64,000 nt of DNA from JASGTU01 sp963821815 (GTDB lineage: Bacteria; Chloroflexota; Anaerolineae; Caldilineales; Caldilineaceae), in the NCBI GenBank assembly GCA_963821815.1, contig CAWGFG010000006.1, positions 2,976,001 to 3,040,000 of the forward strand. The letters are read 5' to 3'. A model generated the notes under the pieces. It was not told the origin of the DNA and made no database searches. It was given only the letters and a program-made list of their open reading frames with translations. Below, piece by piece: positions 7,116 through 15,859 of this stretch (position 1 is the stretch's first letter; each line of letters starts with the position of its first letter). A program made the position numbers and the translations under genes.

Positions 7116-9125
7116 ATGACATCCGATAAGCAAGAACCACAAAAACAACATCCTGAAGAAGAAAAAATCAACGGCAGCAAGGGTTCACCCGCCAAAAAAC
7201 CTCAAGGCGGTCAGCCGCGCACCGGTCAAAGCGGAAATCAACGCGACAACCAGAAGAATCAGAATCTGCCAACGCCTGGTCCTGGCAACCTGGGCCGTTA
7301 TTGGTTCTGGCTTGTGTTGGTGATTCTCGTTGTCATCGGTTGGCAGTTCCTTTTTAAGGGCGCTTCAGATAACGCCAACCTGGTTGGACTCAATCAAGTC
7401 GCGAAGCTGGTGAAGGCCGGTGATGTGGCCAAGATTACCGTTCAGGCCGACGAGATCCGCGTCACAACCCAGAACGGCGAAGTGCTCAGCAGCCGTAAGG
7501 AAAACGACAAGAGCCTGCTCGAGACATTGCAGGCGCTGGGCGTAACCAACGAGCAATTGCAGTCTTTGCCCATTGAGGTGCAGAACGCACCGAACAGCGG
7601 GGCCATTTTTAGCTGGCTGATCATGTTGTTGCCCATGCTGCTCATTTTCGGCTTCTTCATCTTTATCATGCGACAAGCAGGCGGCGGCGGTCAGAACCGA
7701 GCCATGCAGTTCGGTCGCAGCCGCGCGCGCAAGCTGGATAATGCCGATCGACCCACCGTCACCTTCTCGGACGTGGCAGGCTCCGATGAGGCCAAGGAGG
7801 AACTTGCGGAGGTCGTAGAGTTCCTGCGTGAGCCGGGCAAATTTGCTGCTTTGGGTGCGCGCATTCCTAAGGGCGTGCTTATGGTCGGCGCGCCGGGAAC
7901 AGGTAAGACCCTGCTTGCAAAGGCTGTTGCCGGCGAAGCAGGCGTGCCCTTCTTCAGCAGCTCCGGTTCGGAATTTGTGGAGATGTTCGTAGGCGTTGGC
8001 GCCAGCCGCGTGCGTGATATGTTCGATCAGGCCAAGAAGAACTCGCCCTGCATCATCTTCATCGATGAAATTGACGCCGTAGGACGCCACCGTGGCGCCG
8101 GTATGGGCGGCGGAAATGATGAGCGCGAGCAGACGCTTAACCAGATCCTGGTGGAGATGGACGGCTTCGATACGGAGACGAATATTGTGATCGTCGCCGC
8201 TACCAATCGTCCGGATATTCTGGACCCGGCGCTGTTGCGACCGGGTCGCTTTGACCGCAAAGTCGTCGTAGACAGGCCCGACAAACGCGGGCGTGAAGAA
8301 ATACTGTTGGTGCACACGCGTGGCAAGCCCATAGGTCCGGATGTGGACCTAGGCGTGATTGCATCGCAGACACCCGGTATGGTAGGCGCTGATCTGGAGA
8401 ACCTGGTCAACGAGTCAGCCATTCTGGCTGCACGCCGCGACAAGCGCACCATTGGCATGGATGAGATGGTCGAGTCCATCGAGCGTGTCATGGCTGGTCC
8501 GGCACGGCGCAGTCGTGTGCTTTCCAAGGAAGACCGCAAAGTGGTCGCCTACCATGAATCCGGTCACGCGATTGTCATGGAGAACCTCAAGCACGCCGAC
8601 TCCGTAGGCAAGATCACCATCGTTAGCCGCGGACAGGCGCTGGGCTATGTCATGCCGTTGCCTGAAGACGACCACACGCTAAAGAGTAAAGCAGAATATG
8701 AAGATGAAATTACCGGTTTGCTCGGCGGTCGCGTAGCCGAGGAACTCATCTTCAACGAACCATCCACCGGCGCAACCAACGACTTAGAGCGTGTGACGAA
8801 GCTTGCCAAGGCTATGGTCACACGGTACGGCATGAGCGACCAGATCGGTCCCATGCAGTTACAGCACGGTGACGCCAATCCCTTTATGGGGATGGACTTT
8901 GGCGAGCGGCGCAACTACAGTGAGGACGTGGCTCGCAAGATAGACCACGAAGTCAGTTCCATGGTCGAAACTGCGTATGGGCGAGCTCGGGAGATTCTGA
9001 TCGCCAAACGGGATAAGTTGGTGCTGCTCGCCGAGACGCTGTTGGACCAGGAAGTAATGGACCGTGCGGAGTTCATCAAACTGCTCGAAGATCCGCCGCT
9101 GGAGCCAGCTGTCTCGCAGATTTAG
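7116..9125 (+). CDS. ftsH: ATP-dependent zinc metalloprotease FtsH
   Basis: This membrane-bound AAA+ protease degrades misfolded membrane and regulatory proteins. The 669 residues begin with a hydrophilic, Gln/Asn/Pro-rich tail of about 65 residues, longer than usual. A first transmembrane helix (FWLVLVILVVIGW), a periplasmic segment of about 90 residues and a second helix (WLIMLLPMLLIFGFFIFI) follow. The AAA+ module has Walker A GAPGTGKT at 258-265 and Walker B IIFIDEIDAVG. The zinc site is HESGH at 480-484, with the downstream Asp in TGATNDLERVT. The order and spacing are canonical. A terminator follows the stop codon closely. The start at 7116 lacks a strong ribosome binding site. Confidence 0.96.
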   Translation: MTSDKQEPQKQHPEEEKINGSKGSPAKKPQGGQPRTGQSGNQRDNQKNQNLPTPGPGNLGRYWFWLVLVILVVIGWQFLFKGASDNANLVGLNQVAKLVKAGDVAKITVQADEIRVTTQNGEVLSSRKENDKSLLETLQALGVTNEQLQSLPIEVQNAPNSGAIFSWLIMLLPMLLIFGFFIFIMRQAGGGGQNRAMQFGRSRARKLDNADRPTVTFSDVAGSDEAKEELAEVVEFLREPGKFAALGARIPKGVLMVGAPGTGKTLLAKAVAGEAGVPFFSSSGSEFVEMFVGVGASRVRDMFDQAKKNSPCIIFIDEIDAVGRHRGAGMGGGNDEREQTLNQILVEMDGFDTETNIVIVAATNRPDILDPALLRPGRFDRKVVVDRPDKRGREEILLVHTRGKPIGPDVDLGVIASQTPGMVGADLENLVNESAILAARRDKRTIGMDEMVESIERVMAGPARRSRVLSKEDRKVVAYHESGHAIVMENLKHADSVGKITIVSRGQALGYVMPLPEDDHTLKSKAEYEDEITGLLGGRVAEELIFNEPSTGATNDLERVTKLAKAMVTRYGMSDQIGPMQLQHGDANPFMGMDFGERRNYSEDVARKIDHEVSSMVETAYGRAREILIAKRDKLVLLAETLLDQEVMDRAEFIKLLEDPPLEPAVSQI

Positions 9126-9137
9126 TCACTAGAAGAT

Positions 9138-9183
9138 AACGGCGTCCAGGGACTGCGCACATCCTGGACGCCGTTTGTTATTT
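9138..9183 (+). terminator. ftsH terminator
   Basis: A 13-bp perfect stem (9138-9150 with 9163-9175) is followed by a T-rich stretch. It lies 12 bases after the ftsH stop and faces the convergent SLATT gene. Confidence 0.85.
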
Positions 9184-9229
9184 GGTGTTACGGATCTCCG
9201 CCGACTACCGAGAACTGGTGTCGCATCTC

Positions 9230-10111
9230 CTAGCCCGTTTTCTGCTCGTACTTCTTAGCAAGGCGTTCTTCGTTCTGGTTGTAGACCCGCGTAGGTATCA
9301 TTGGCGTGTTCTGCACAGTGGCGTTGTAGTCGTCCCACAAGTAAATCAAGTCATTCTCGTCGTAGTTTGGCGCTCCCGGCATAACAAGACGATCCGTGAT
9401 TCTACCGATGGCGCGGGATGCTTCCATATACTCGAGTGCGTTCCCAAGCAAGTTGCTGGAAACCAGGAAAATAAGCAGAACGATGACCGCCTGGGCAAGC
9501 GCGACAGCCATGGTTGCGGTATTGATACGCACCAGACCGAACAGCGTCATCAGCGATACAATGGTAGCGCCGATGAACCAATACCAGGTGCGCCGGGCGC
9601 TAATGCTGTATAGATGTTCAGAATAGAAGGAACTCTCCTGGATAATATCCGCAAATCGGTCGTAGCCGCGCTCCTCTTCCGTGGCGAAGAAGTCCGGATC
9701 TTCCCACCTTTTGCCTTCCTCTTCCGAAGCCGTCATGCTCTTCAGCACGCTCTCCAACTCGTTCTGGGATACCTTCTGCCCAAGGCCGTCCACGAGCGTC
9801 AGCAAACGCCGGGCACGCTCCGCACTATTGCGCAGCAGACGAGTTCTGTGCGAAAAGACAAAGCGCAGCACAGTAGCGATTAGCGTCATCATACTCAGAA
9901 TGTAGAGAATCAGATTTGCGTTGACATAGCCTGACAACAGATCAGCGTTTGCTGCCACCGAGCCGAGCGCAGCAACTGCGACCAGTATCTGCAAATAGAG
10001 TGCGATTTGCTCGCTGCGTTTCGCCTTTTCGAATTCAGCTCGATGCAACCCGTGTATTTTAAGCAGGAGGTCATCCGTAGCTAGGGAACTCTTCTCCGAA
10101 TATCCTTCCAT
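9230..10111 (-). CDS. SLATT-domain membrane effector (CBASS)
   Basis: The product has a cytoplasmic N-terminus, two closely spaced hydrophobic helices (QILVAVAALGSVAAN and LILYILSMMTLIATVL), a long charged linker, and a second helix pair (WYWFIGATIVSLMTLFGL and VALAQAVIVLLIFLVSS), then a soluble tail. This matches SLATT proteins, which are 2TM effectors thought to damage the membrane on sensing a nucleotide signal. It directly follows a CD-NTase gene and overlaps it. The frame is open upstream to an ATG at 10183, but the ATG at 10111 gives a 41-base overlap instead of 113 and keeps the whole domain. SLATT is established as a partner of SMODS nucleotidyltransferases; its activity here is inferred. 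Confidence 0.75.
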   Translation of the reverse strand: MEGYSEKSSLATDDLLLKIHGLHRAEFEKAKRSEQIALYLQILVAVAALGSVAANADLLSGYVNANLILYILSMMTLIATVLRFVFSHRTRLLRNSAERARRLLTLVDGLGQKVSQNELESVLKSMTASEEEGKRWEDPDFFATEEERGYDRFADIIQESSFYSEHLYSISARRTWYWFIGATIVSLMTLFGLVRINTATMAVALAQAVIVLLIFLVSSNLLGNALEYMEASRAIGRITDRLVMPGAPNYDENDLIYLWDDYNATVQNTPMIPTRVYNQNEERLAKKYEQKTG

Positions 10112-10934
10112 AGATCTCGATTGCCTCTTCGTGGTCCTTATCCTTGCCGTCGGTGCATTGACGTGCACGATCAGCCTGTTCACATGCCGTTACGATACGC
10201 TTTGCCGCCTCTTGGCGCATCTCCTTGTCCAGATAGGCGTCGGCTCCACCCATGAGATGCTTGAGAGGCTCCTGGATGAGCATTTCTGAATTCTTGAAAA
10301 AAGTGTAGATGTCCTCTGGATAGCCGCTGAACTTATTGCGCAACGCGTTCAGCGCCAAGACTTCGATGTGATACGACTCCAGTAGTTCGCTGTGCTGATA
10401 ATTCCACCATTTGATCATTTTGATGATGCGCTTGAACTCGACGCCGAAGCGTTTGTTCTTGGTGGTCATCGCATCATCATGACGGCGCGGTCGCGATCGG
10501 ATCCATGACTCGGTGTTCATGTCGGGGATCTCATAGTAGTCGACTGTGTCGTCACTCAGCTTATGCCAGGCAACCGGTACGACGTCCACATTTGGCCATG
10601 ACTTATAGTAGAGCGTTACGGCTTGTCCATTCTTTCGTACTTGCGGTCGGTATTCGCCGAGATGATCTCTCACGGCTTGTAGCACATATGAGGGTCTGTG
10701 TCCTTTGATGTGCTCTTCGTAGTCCAGCACCACCATGATGTCCAAGTCCGCGTGACCCGCCACAGCTGTGTATCTGGGCAGTGAGCCGGTGGCAAACGAG
10801 TCCAGTACGGTGAAGTCATTTTCCAGCAGTGATACCAGTTCATCTTTCCGATTTGTTGCGGTTTCACGCTCATAGTTTTCCGGCTCAATGCGCACTCGAA
10901 AATCTTCGAAGGCGGCTGATACGGATGTTACCAT
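10071..10934 (-). CDS. CD-NTase (SMODS-type cGAS/DncV-like nucleotidyltransferase)
   Basis: The 287-residue protein has the polymerase-beta-like signature of CD-NTases: Gly50-Ser51 in FATGSLPRYT, Asp63 and Asp65 in HADLDIMVV, and a third acidic residue, Asp117, in WPNVDVVPV. These enzymes make cyclic oligonucleotides when phage infection is sensed. The adjacent overlapping gene encodes a SLATT membrane effector. Together they form a minimal two-gene CBASS operon with no Cap2/Cap3 ubiquitin-like or HORMA/TRIP13 partners visible. GAAGGAAG precedes the ATG at 10934. The gene starts only 37 bases after psuG on the same strand, so it may share that transcript. The nucleotide product cannot be read from sequence. 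Confidence 0.85.
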   Translation of the reverse strand: MVTSVSAAFEDFRVRIEPENYERETATNRKDELVSLLENDFTVLDSFATGSLPRYTAVAGHADLDIMVVLDYEEHIKGHRPSYVLQAVRDHLGEYRPQVRKNGQAVTLYYKSWPNVDVVPVAWHKLSDDTVDYYEIPDMNTESWIRSRPRRHDDAMTTKNKRFGVEFKRIIKMIKWWNYQHSELLESYHIEVLALNALRNKFSGYPEDIYTFFKNSEMLIQEPLKHLMGGADAYLDKEMRQEAAKRIVTACEQADRARQCTDGKDKDHEEAIEIYGRIFGEEFPSYG

Positions 10935-10971
10935 AAAACTTCCTTCACTTTCTCTGAATATGAGAGCCTGT

Positions 10972-11856
10972 TTAGGCAGTCATCGTGCTGAGCGCGACAG
11001 CAATCTCTGCCGCGGCACGGGCGTTGTTCTTTAGCAGCGCGATGTTGGCGCGCAGGCTGCGCTCACCGCTCAGTTCAGCGATGCGAGCCAACAGATACGG
11101 CGTCACCTCCGCCGAGCGCAGCCCTTTGGCTTCAGCCTCCAGCACCGCCTTCTCGATCACCGGTTCGATCTCGGCGGCTGGAATTTCGTCCTGCTCCGGA
11201 ATAGGCACTGTGACCAGCATGCCGCCTGGCAAGCCGAGGGATTGCTTTGCCTGCCACAGCTCGGCTACTTGCCTCGGGCTGTCACACCGGGCGTCTAGTT
11301 GCAGACCGCAGCTACGACTATAGAAGGCAGGGAACTCCGCCGTGCCCAGACCGACCACCGTGACGCCGTGCGTTTCCAGATACTCCAGAGTTGCCGGCAG
11401 GTCTAGGATGGCCTTGGCGCCCGCGCACACCACCATCACCGGCGTCTGCGCCAGTTCCTGCAGGTCTGCGCTGACATCTGCGCTAAGGCTGCCGACGCTC
11501 GCTCGATGCACGCCGCCGATGCCGCCTGTGGCGAAGACTTGGATGCCGGCCCGGTGCGCGATCCACATGGTGGACGCAACGGTGGTAGCGCCGTCCAGCT
11601 TGCGCGCCACGGCAATGGGCAGGTCGCGCCGACTGACCTTGCGCACATTCTGTGCCGTAGCCAGGTGCGTGATTTGATCATCGTCCAGTCCGGCGATCAA
11701 CTCGCCCTGGATGATGCCTATTGTGCGTGGTTCGGCGCCGTTCTCCCGCACGATAGCTTCCATGTCGCGTGCAAGCGCTAGATTTTGCGGATAGGGCAAT
11801 CCATGCGAGATGACGGTGGATTCCAGCGCTACCGGCGGTGTCGTGGGAACGCTCAT
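10972..11856 (-). CDS. psuG: Pseudouridine-5'-phosphate glycosidase
   Basis: It splits pseudouridine 5'-phosphate into uracil and ribose 5-phosphate in the breakdown of modified nucleosides. The 294-residue product covers the full family length. ALESTVISHGLPYP stands at the N-terminus, followed by GIIQGELIAGL, VSRRDLP, GGATTVASTM-type sequence (DGATTVASTMWIAHRAGI), and VFATGGIGGVHR with the phosphate-binding glycines. The usual kinase partner psuK is not adjacent. The ATG overlaps the stop of the AlaX-like gene by four bases, so the two are translationally coupled. Both deal with by-products of RNA and tRNA metabolism. Confidence 0.92.
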   Translation of the reverse strand: MSVPTTPPVALESTVISHGLPYPQNLALARDMEAIVRENGAEPRTIGIIQGELIAGLDDDQITHLATAQNVRKVSRRDLPIAVARKLDGATTVASTMWIAHRAGIQVFATGGIGGVHRASVGSLSADVSADLQELAQTPVMVVCAGAKAILDLPATLEYLETHGVTVVGLGTAEFPAFYSRSCGLQLDARCDSPRQVAELWQAKQSLGLPGGMLVTVPIPEQDEIPAAEIEPVIEKAVLEAEAKGLRSAEVTPYLLARIAELSGERSLRANIALLKNNARAAAEIAVALSTMTA

Positions 11857-13073
11857 GCAGCTGCCTCCAGTTCTTGCGTGGCTTGTCTCTTGGCATAGTC
11901 GAGCAGCGCGTCCAGCACATCAGGTGAAACGCCACCTCCTTGCGCCATGTCCGGTCGCCCGCCGCCACCTCCGCCGAATTCGCTCAGCGTGGTGCGCAAT
12001 AGGTTGCCAGCGTGCAGATCCATATCTGCCGAACGGCCGAAAATGACGGTGGCTTTGCCGCCTGCGTTGCATGCCAGCAGCGCAACGACACCTGACTGTT
12101 CGATACACAAATTGGCCAGTTGTTTCACATCCGCCGGCTCTAGGTCATCAATGATCTGCGCCACGATATGAAACTTGCCGATGGACGCCGCATCTTGTAC
12201 AAGCTCGCTAGCCAGGATCGTAAGCCGGTATTCACGCAGTTCCGTCACCTGCTGCTGCAACTCCTTCAGCCGTTCCATGTCGCGGTGGATTAGCACCGGC
12301 ACCAGTCCGATCTCATTATCGTACAGCATGGCGGCTTCTGTGATGAGCGCATGCTTGCGAGCGTAGTCCTCTAGTGCACGGCGCCCGCAGAGGAAGGTGA
12401 GTCGCGCTTGGCCGCGCATTCGCTGCTGGCGGATGAACTTCACTGGTCCGATTTCGGCGGTTGAACGTGTGTGCGTGCCGCCGCATGCCGACCAGTCGCG
12501 TCCCTCGATTTCCACGATGCGAATCTTGCCGCATACCGCCGGCGCTTTGCGCAGCGGTATCGTGTCGACCTCCGCGTCTGTGATGAAGTAGGTGCGAATG
12601 GGCACAGCCTGGAAGACCGCCTCGTTGACCAGCCGCTCGGCCTCTGCCAACTCGTCATCAGACACGCTCTCCGTGTTCAAGTCCAGTGTGGATTCCTCGT
12701 CGCCGAAGTGGACCGAAACCGTCTCATAGCCGAACTCGTCTTGAAAGAACTGCGAAATGAGGTGCTGGCCAGCGTGCTGTTGCATGTGGTCAAAGCGCCG
12801 CGGCCAGTCGATCTGCCCGTGTACGCTCTGACCGACCAGTGACGCTTCCGGCGCCTCCGACACAATATGATAGACTGCTTCGTCGTCTGCGATGACGTCG
12901 ATAACCGCAACGCCGGCTAACGTGCCTGTGTCATACGGTTGCCCGCCGGAGGTAGGGTAGAAGCATGTTTCGTCCAGTACGATAGCCGGTCTGCCTGCGT
13001 ATTCGGTGACCGCCGTCACCACGGCGTCGAATTCAGTGCGATAGGAGTTGGTGTAGTAGAGTCGGTTTGTCAT
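11853..13073 (-). CDS. AlaX-type alanyl-tRNA editing protein with DHHA1 domain
   Basis: This is a free-standing relative of the AlaRS editing domain, expected to hydrolyse Ser- or Gly-tRNA(Ala). The zinc ligands are visible as HAGQH near residue 100 and CGGTH near residue 197. The N-terminal barrel begins with LYYTNSYRTEFDAVV, and CFYPTSGGQPYDTG is a typical family motif. The 406-residue length and a C-terminal glycine-rich DHHA1 region (FGGGGGGRPDMAQGG) mark the long AlaX-L type. No aminoacylation domain is present. It is the first gene of a leftward operon with psuG and the CBASS pair. Confidence 0.9.
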   Translation of the reverse strand: MTNRLYYTNSYRTEFDAVVTAVTEYAGRPAIVLDETCFYPTSGGQPYDTGTLAGVAVIDVIADDEAVYHIVSEAPEASLVGQSVHGQIDWPRRFDHMQQHAGQHLISQFFQDEFGYETVSVHFGDEESTLDLNTESVSDDELAEAERLVNEAVFQAVPIRTYFITDAEVDTIPLRKAPAVCGKIRIVEIEGRDWSACGGTHTRSTAEIGPVKFIRQQRMRGQARLTFLCGRRALEDYARKHALITEAAMLYDNEIGLVPVLIHRDMERLKELQQQVTELREYRLTILASELVQDAASIGKFHIVAQIIDDLEPADVKQLANLCIEQSGVVALLACNAGGKATVIFGRSADMDLHAGNLLRTTLSEFGGGGGGRPDMAQGGGVSPDVLDALLDYAKRQATQELEAAA

Positions 13074-13091
13074 GGAAATACCTTGGTGAAC

Positions 13092-13173
13092 GGTTGAAGG
13101 GTTGAAGTGTTAAAGTGTTCAAGTGTGCATGCTCAGTCGTGCCTTGAACTTTTCAACATTTGAACCTTTGAGC
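13092..13173. repeat. Inverted cluster of 8-bp repeat units (GTTNAAG type)
   Basis: Four units (GGTTGAAG, GGTTGAAG, TGTTAAAG, TGTTCAAG) fill 13092-13123. Four reverse-oriented units (CCTTGAAC, TTTTCAAC, ATTTGAAC, CTTTGAGC) fill 13142-13173. The arms can pair imperfectly, 21 of 27 positions by my alignment, around an 18-base loop. The cluster sits between the divergent AlaX and phosphatase genes. Period-8 GTTGAA arrays occur between genes in several bacterial groups, and the function is unknown. Confidence 0.65.
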
Positions 13174-13242
13174 TGAGTTTTGGTTTGTCTGGTGTATGAT
13201 AGGCTCAATGATTACCGAACACATACAAATGGAGAATATTTC

Positions 13243-13875
13243 GTGCAATTATACCTGATCCGGCATGGACAGAGCTATGTGAACCTGCGGACCTGGGAGA
13301 AGGGCAACACGGACGAGCCGCTGACCGAGCTAGGCATCGAGCAGGCGACAAAACTGGCTGCGTGGCTGCCTGACCATCTGCCGCACATCGACGTGCTCTA
13401 TGCCAGCACCATGCAGCGGGCCAAGCAGACGGCAGAACTCGTGGCCAAACCGTATGGCATCACGCCGGTCATGGATATCCGACTGCGCGAGCTGGGCAGC
13501 AATCGCGTGGACCATTCCGCCTATTCCATGGAGGATCTGCCGCGGGAATGGGCAGAATACTGGGGCGCGAGGCCCTTTTCACCGACTATGGTGGGCGGCG
13601 ACGATGTGGAGACGGTCATGCATGCGCGCACGCGAGTGGGTCTCTTCGTGGAGGACGCCGTGGAGCAGCATAAGGACCAAGTTGTGGTCGCGGTCTGCCA
13701 TGGCGGCGTCGTGGAAAGCGTCTTCGGTCACGTGTTCAACGTGGGCCCGTGGAGCCGCTGCGAAGTGTGGGATCACAATACCGCGGTCACACATTTCGAG
13801 TATGTGGAGGCGCCCGGTCGACGGTCCGTGTGGCGCTTGCACTATCACAACCGCACCGAGCATTTGGAGGAGTAG
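13243..13875 (+). CDS. Histidine phosphatase (phosphoglycerate mutase-like)
   Basis: The N-terminal LYLIRHGQSYVNLR carries the RHG catalytic signature with the phosphorylated histidine. STMQRAKQTAELVA, LRELGSN and the second-His block VAVCHGGVVESVFG follow. This is a branch-1 histidine phosphatase whose substrate is unknown. I place the start at GTG 13243, eight bases after GGAGA and directly before the first strand. An upstream ATG at 13180 would add 21 residues unlike the family. The gene is divergent from the AlaX operon across the 8-bp repeat cluster. Confidence 0.85.
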   Translation: MQLYLIRHGQSYVNLRTWEKGNTDEPLTELGIEQATKLAAWLPDHLPHIDVLYASTMQRAKQTAELVAKPYGITPVMDIRLRELGSNRVDHSAYSMEDLPREWAEYWGARPFSPTMVGGDDVETVMHARTRVGLFVEDAVEQHKDQVVVAVCHGGVVESVFGHVFNVGPWSRCEVWDHNTAVTHFEYVEAPGRRSVWRLHYHNRTEHLEE

Positions 13876-13999
13876 GTTGCAGCCGATCCGGCACCGTCTT
13901 GTGTTGAACAAGCGGTTGCTGATCTGCGACCATGCGGTGCAGTCATTGCATGTGCATCCCTGGCTCTATTCGGGCATACAGTCGAGACAGATGCTGTAG

Positions 14000-14089
14000 G
14001 AGGCAGGATTCGTAGAGGTTGCGTTGTATTGTGACTTTGACAGCGTTCCGCACAGGATCGATGCCCGGCAATTGATCGCCGTAGCGTGA
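14000..14089 (+). pseudogene. Possible remnant of a class I methyltransferase C-terminus
   Basis: Thirty codons read EAGFVEVALYCDFDS followed by a short tail and stop. The EAGF..V..Y.DFD pattern is common at the C-terminus of SAM-dependent methyltransferases. An in-frame TAG directly precedes it and no upstream domain is found in the 125 bases back to the phosphatase, so it would be a decayed fragment. The match is short and could be chance. Confidence 0.3.
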
Positions 14090-14122
14090 TAATGTGAGGT
14101 TGGAATATCCGCTGTGAAACGA

Positions 14123-14178
14123 CCTTCCAAGAAGCTGCTTTCGTAGGCGAATTGCCGCCTGTACAGCTTCCTGGAAGG
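14123..14178. repeat. Long hairpin in the gap before the DinB gene
   Basis: CCTTCCAAGAAGCTG (14123-14137) pairs with CAGCTTCCTGGAAGG (14164-14178) over 15 positions with one mismatch. GGCG/CGCC can pair inside. No T-run follows. It could be a small mobile hairpin, a structured RNA or an operator. The rest of the 13876-14298 gap shows nothing clear. Confidence 0.45.
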
Positions 14179-14298
14179 TGAATGGACAAAACAGTTACTG
14201 TGTCTGACTTGAACCAATATTCTTGCTAGATTATTCGAATGGATGCCAGTGTGCCATTACAGGATATCTAGTGCGATCACAACAGGAAGGATAACACC

Positions 14299-14793
14299 AT
14301 GAGCATTAAGCAAGTCCTTCTCCGCCAATATGACTACGGATGCTGGGTACGGGACAAACTCCTGAAACTGGCGGGCGAGCTGCCCGAAGACCAGTACTTC
14401 GCACAGCACTCCCAACGCAGCGTGCACGACTTGCTCGCCCACACGCTGGGCACGGAATGGCTGTGGCGCAACCTGGCGCAGACCGGCACGATCCCAGGAC
14501 CGCCGCCCACCGCAGAATCACTGCCTACACTGGCTGATGTCAAGAGCGCTTGGCAACAAGAGGAAGCCGACTTCCGCGCATTCCTGGACTCGATGACAGA
14601 CGGAGAGCTCGAACAAACGGTTGATACTGTCAGCCCCGCCGGCGACGCATACACCTTTTTACGCTGGGAGATGATTGAGCACCCGCTACTGCACAGCATG
14701 CAACATCGCACCGAGGTCGCTGCTCGACTCACGGAGTACGGTAAATCGCCCGGCGACATTGACTTCCTCTTCTTTATGATCGCACGAGACTGA
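14299..14793 (+). CDS. DinB-family protein
   Basis: The 164-residue protein is a DinB/YfiT-type four-helix bundle. It has LLRQYDYGCWVRDKLL at the N-terminus, a metal-ligand histidine in VHDLLAHTLGTEWLW near residue 48, and the paired HSMQHRTEVA histidines near residues 134-138. Family members are metal-dependent; several act as thiol transferases, but the reaction here is unknown. AGGAAGGA precedes the ATG at 14299. It stands alone. Confidence 0.85.
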   Translation: MSIKQVLLRQYDYGCWVRDKLLKLAGELPEDQYFAQHSQRSVHDLLAHTLGTEWLWRNLAQTGTIPGPPPTAESLPTLADVKSAWQQEEADFRAFLDSMTDGELEQTVDTVSPAGDAYTFLRWEMIEHPLLHSMQHRTEVAARLTEYGKSPGDIDFLFFMIARD

Positions 14794-15041
14794 CCGCTTC
14801 GGAGTGGTTTCGCTGACAGCATCCACGCCCGCTGAATACCATATCGGCGTCTGCCGGCTCAGCGTTCTAGACGTAGGCGGCGCGCACCCTGTCGAATACA
14901 ACTGCGTTGGCGAAGCGCGCCGGCGTGGCTATAATCAGCCTGATACCAGCGCGTTGAGCGTTCCCCGCATCCAGACGGTCGCAGGAGTTTAGGCTAGTAT
15001 CGCGCACGGCTATGGTCGTCTCTGAACCATAAGGAGGAACG

Positions 15042-15602
15042 GTGGCTAAGAAGACACTTTCATTGGATCAGCAAGAAGAGCTGCTAGACACGTTGAAGAA
15101 GCGCTTCGAAAAGAACCTGGCGCGCCACGAGGGCACAGAATGGGCTGACGTAGTGGAGCGGCTGGAAGCGCATCCTCACAAGCTCTGGTCCTTGCAGCAG
15201 ATGGAAGATACCGGCGGCGAACCAGACGTGGTGGGACAGGATAATGAGAGCGGCGAGATTCTCTTCATGGACTGTTCGAAACAGAGCCCCAAGGGTCGCC
15301 GAAGCGCTTGCTACGACCAGGAGGCGCTGGACTCGCGAAAGCAGCATAAGCCCGATAACAGCGCCGTGGCTATGGCCGCGGACATGGGCGTTGAACTGCT
15401 AAAGGAAACGCAGTATCGACAGTTGCAGACGCTGGGCGAGTTCGATACGACGACGTCTAGCTGGGTGCAGACACCGAAGCGCATACGCGAGCTTGGCGGC
15501 GCCCTTTTTGCGGATCGGCGCTATGATACAGTTTTCATCTATCACAACGGCGCGGATTCTTATTACGCGGCACGCGGCTTTCGCGGCATGCTGCGCGTCT
15601 AG
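15042..15602 (+). CDS. DUF4256 family protein
   Basis: The 186-residue sequence matches the DUF4256 family over its whole length: WSLQQMEDTGGEPDVV, LFMDCSKQSPKGRRSACYD, then a C-terminal segment ending HNGADSYYAARGFRG. The function is unknown. The start is GTG at 15042 with a strong AAGGAGG four bases upstream. It has no signal peptide or membrane segment, so it is probably cytosolic. The upstream gap (14794-15041) shows nothing clear. Confidence 0.85.
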   Translation: MAKKTLSLDQQEELLDTLKKRFEKNLARHEGTEWADVVERLEAHPHKLWSLQQMEDTGGEPDVVGQDNESGEILFMDCSKQSPKGRRSACYDQEALDSRKQHKPDNSAVAMAADMGVELLKETQYRQLQTLGEFDTTTSSWVQTPKRIRELGGALFADRRYDTVFIYHNGADSYYAARGFRGMLRV

Positions 15603-15859
15603 GCTGCCAGCACATTGCATATTTGCACAATGGTTTAGTGCGTCAACTACAATCCCAGCCAGCACAGCAGAATCTATTCTCTAGATAGCATCCAACGCGA
15701 ACCAATCGGCGAATATGTGCAGTCATCCCACCGTTGCTGCCATCAATCGCGACCTCATTGCGCACCTTTACGCCGCACTGTCGTCGGCGACTACGCCGAT
15801 GCATGGCGCCAGCCGCAGATTACTACGTGCGGTCAATACGATTGCTGTAAACCGAATGC

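Noticed and set aside
13092..13173. Short regular repeats considered as a CRISPR array
   Set aside because: The units are 8 bases without spacers and turn to the opposite orientation halfway, and no cas genes are in the window.
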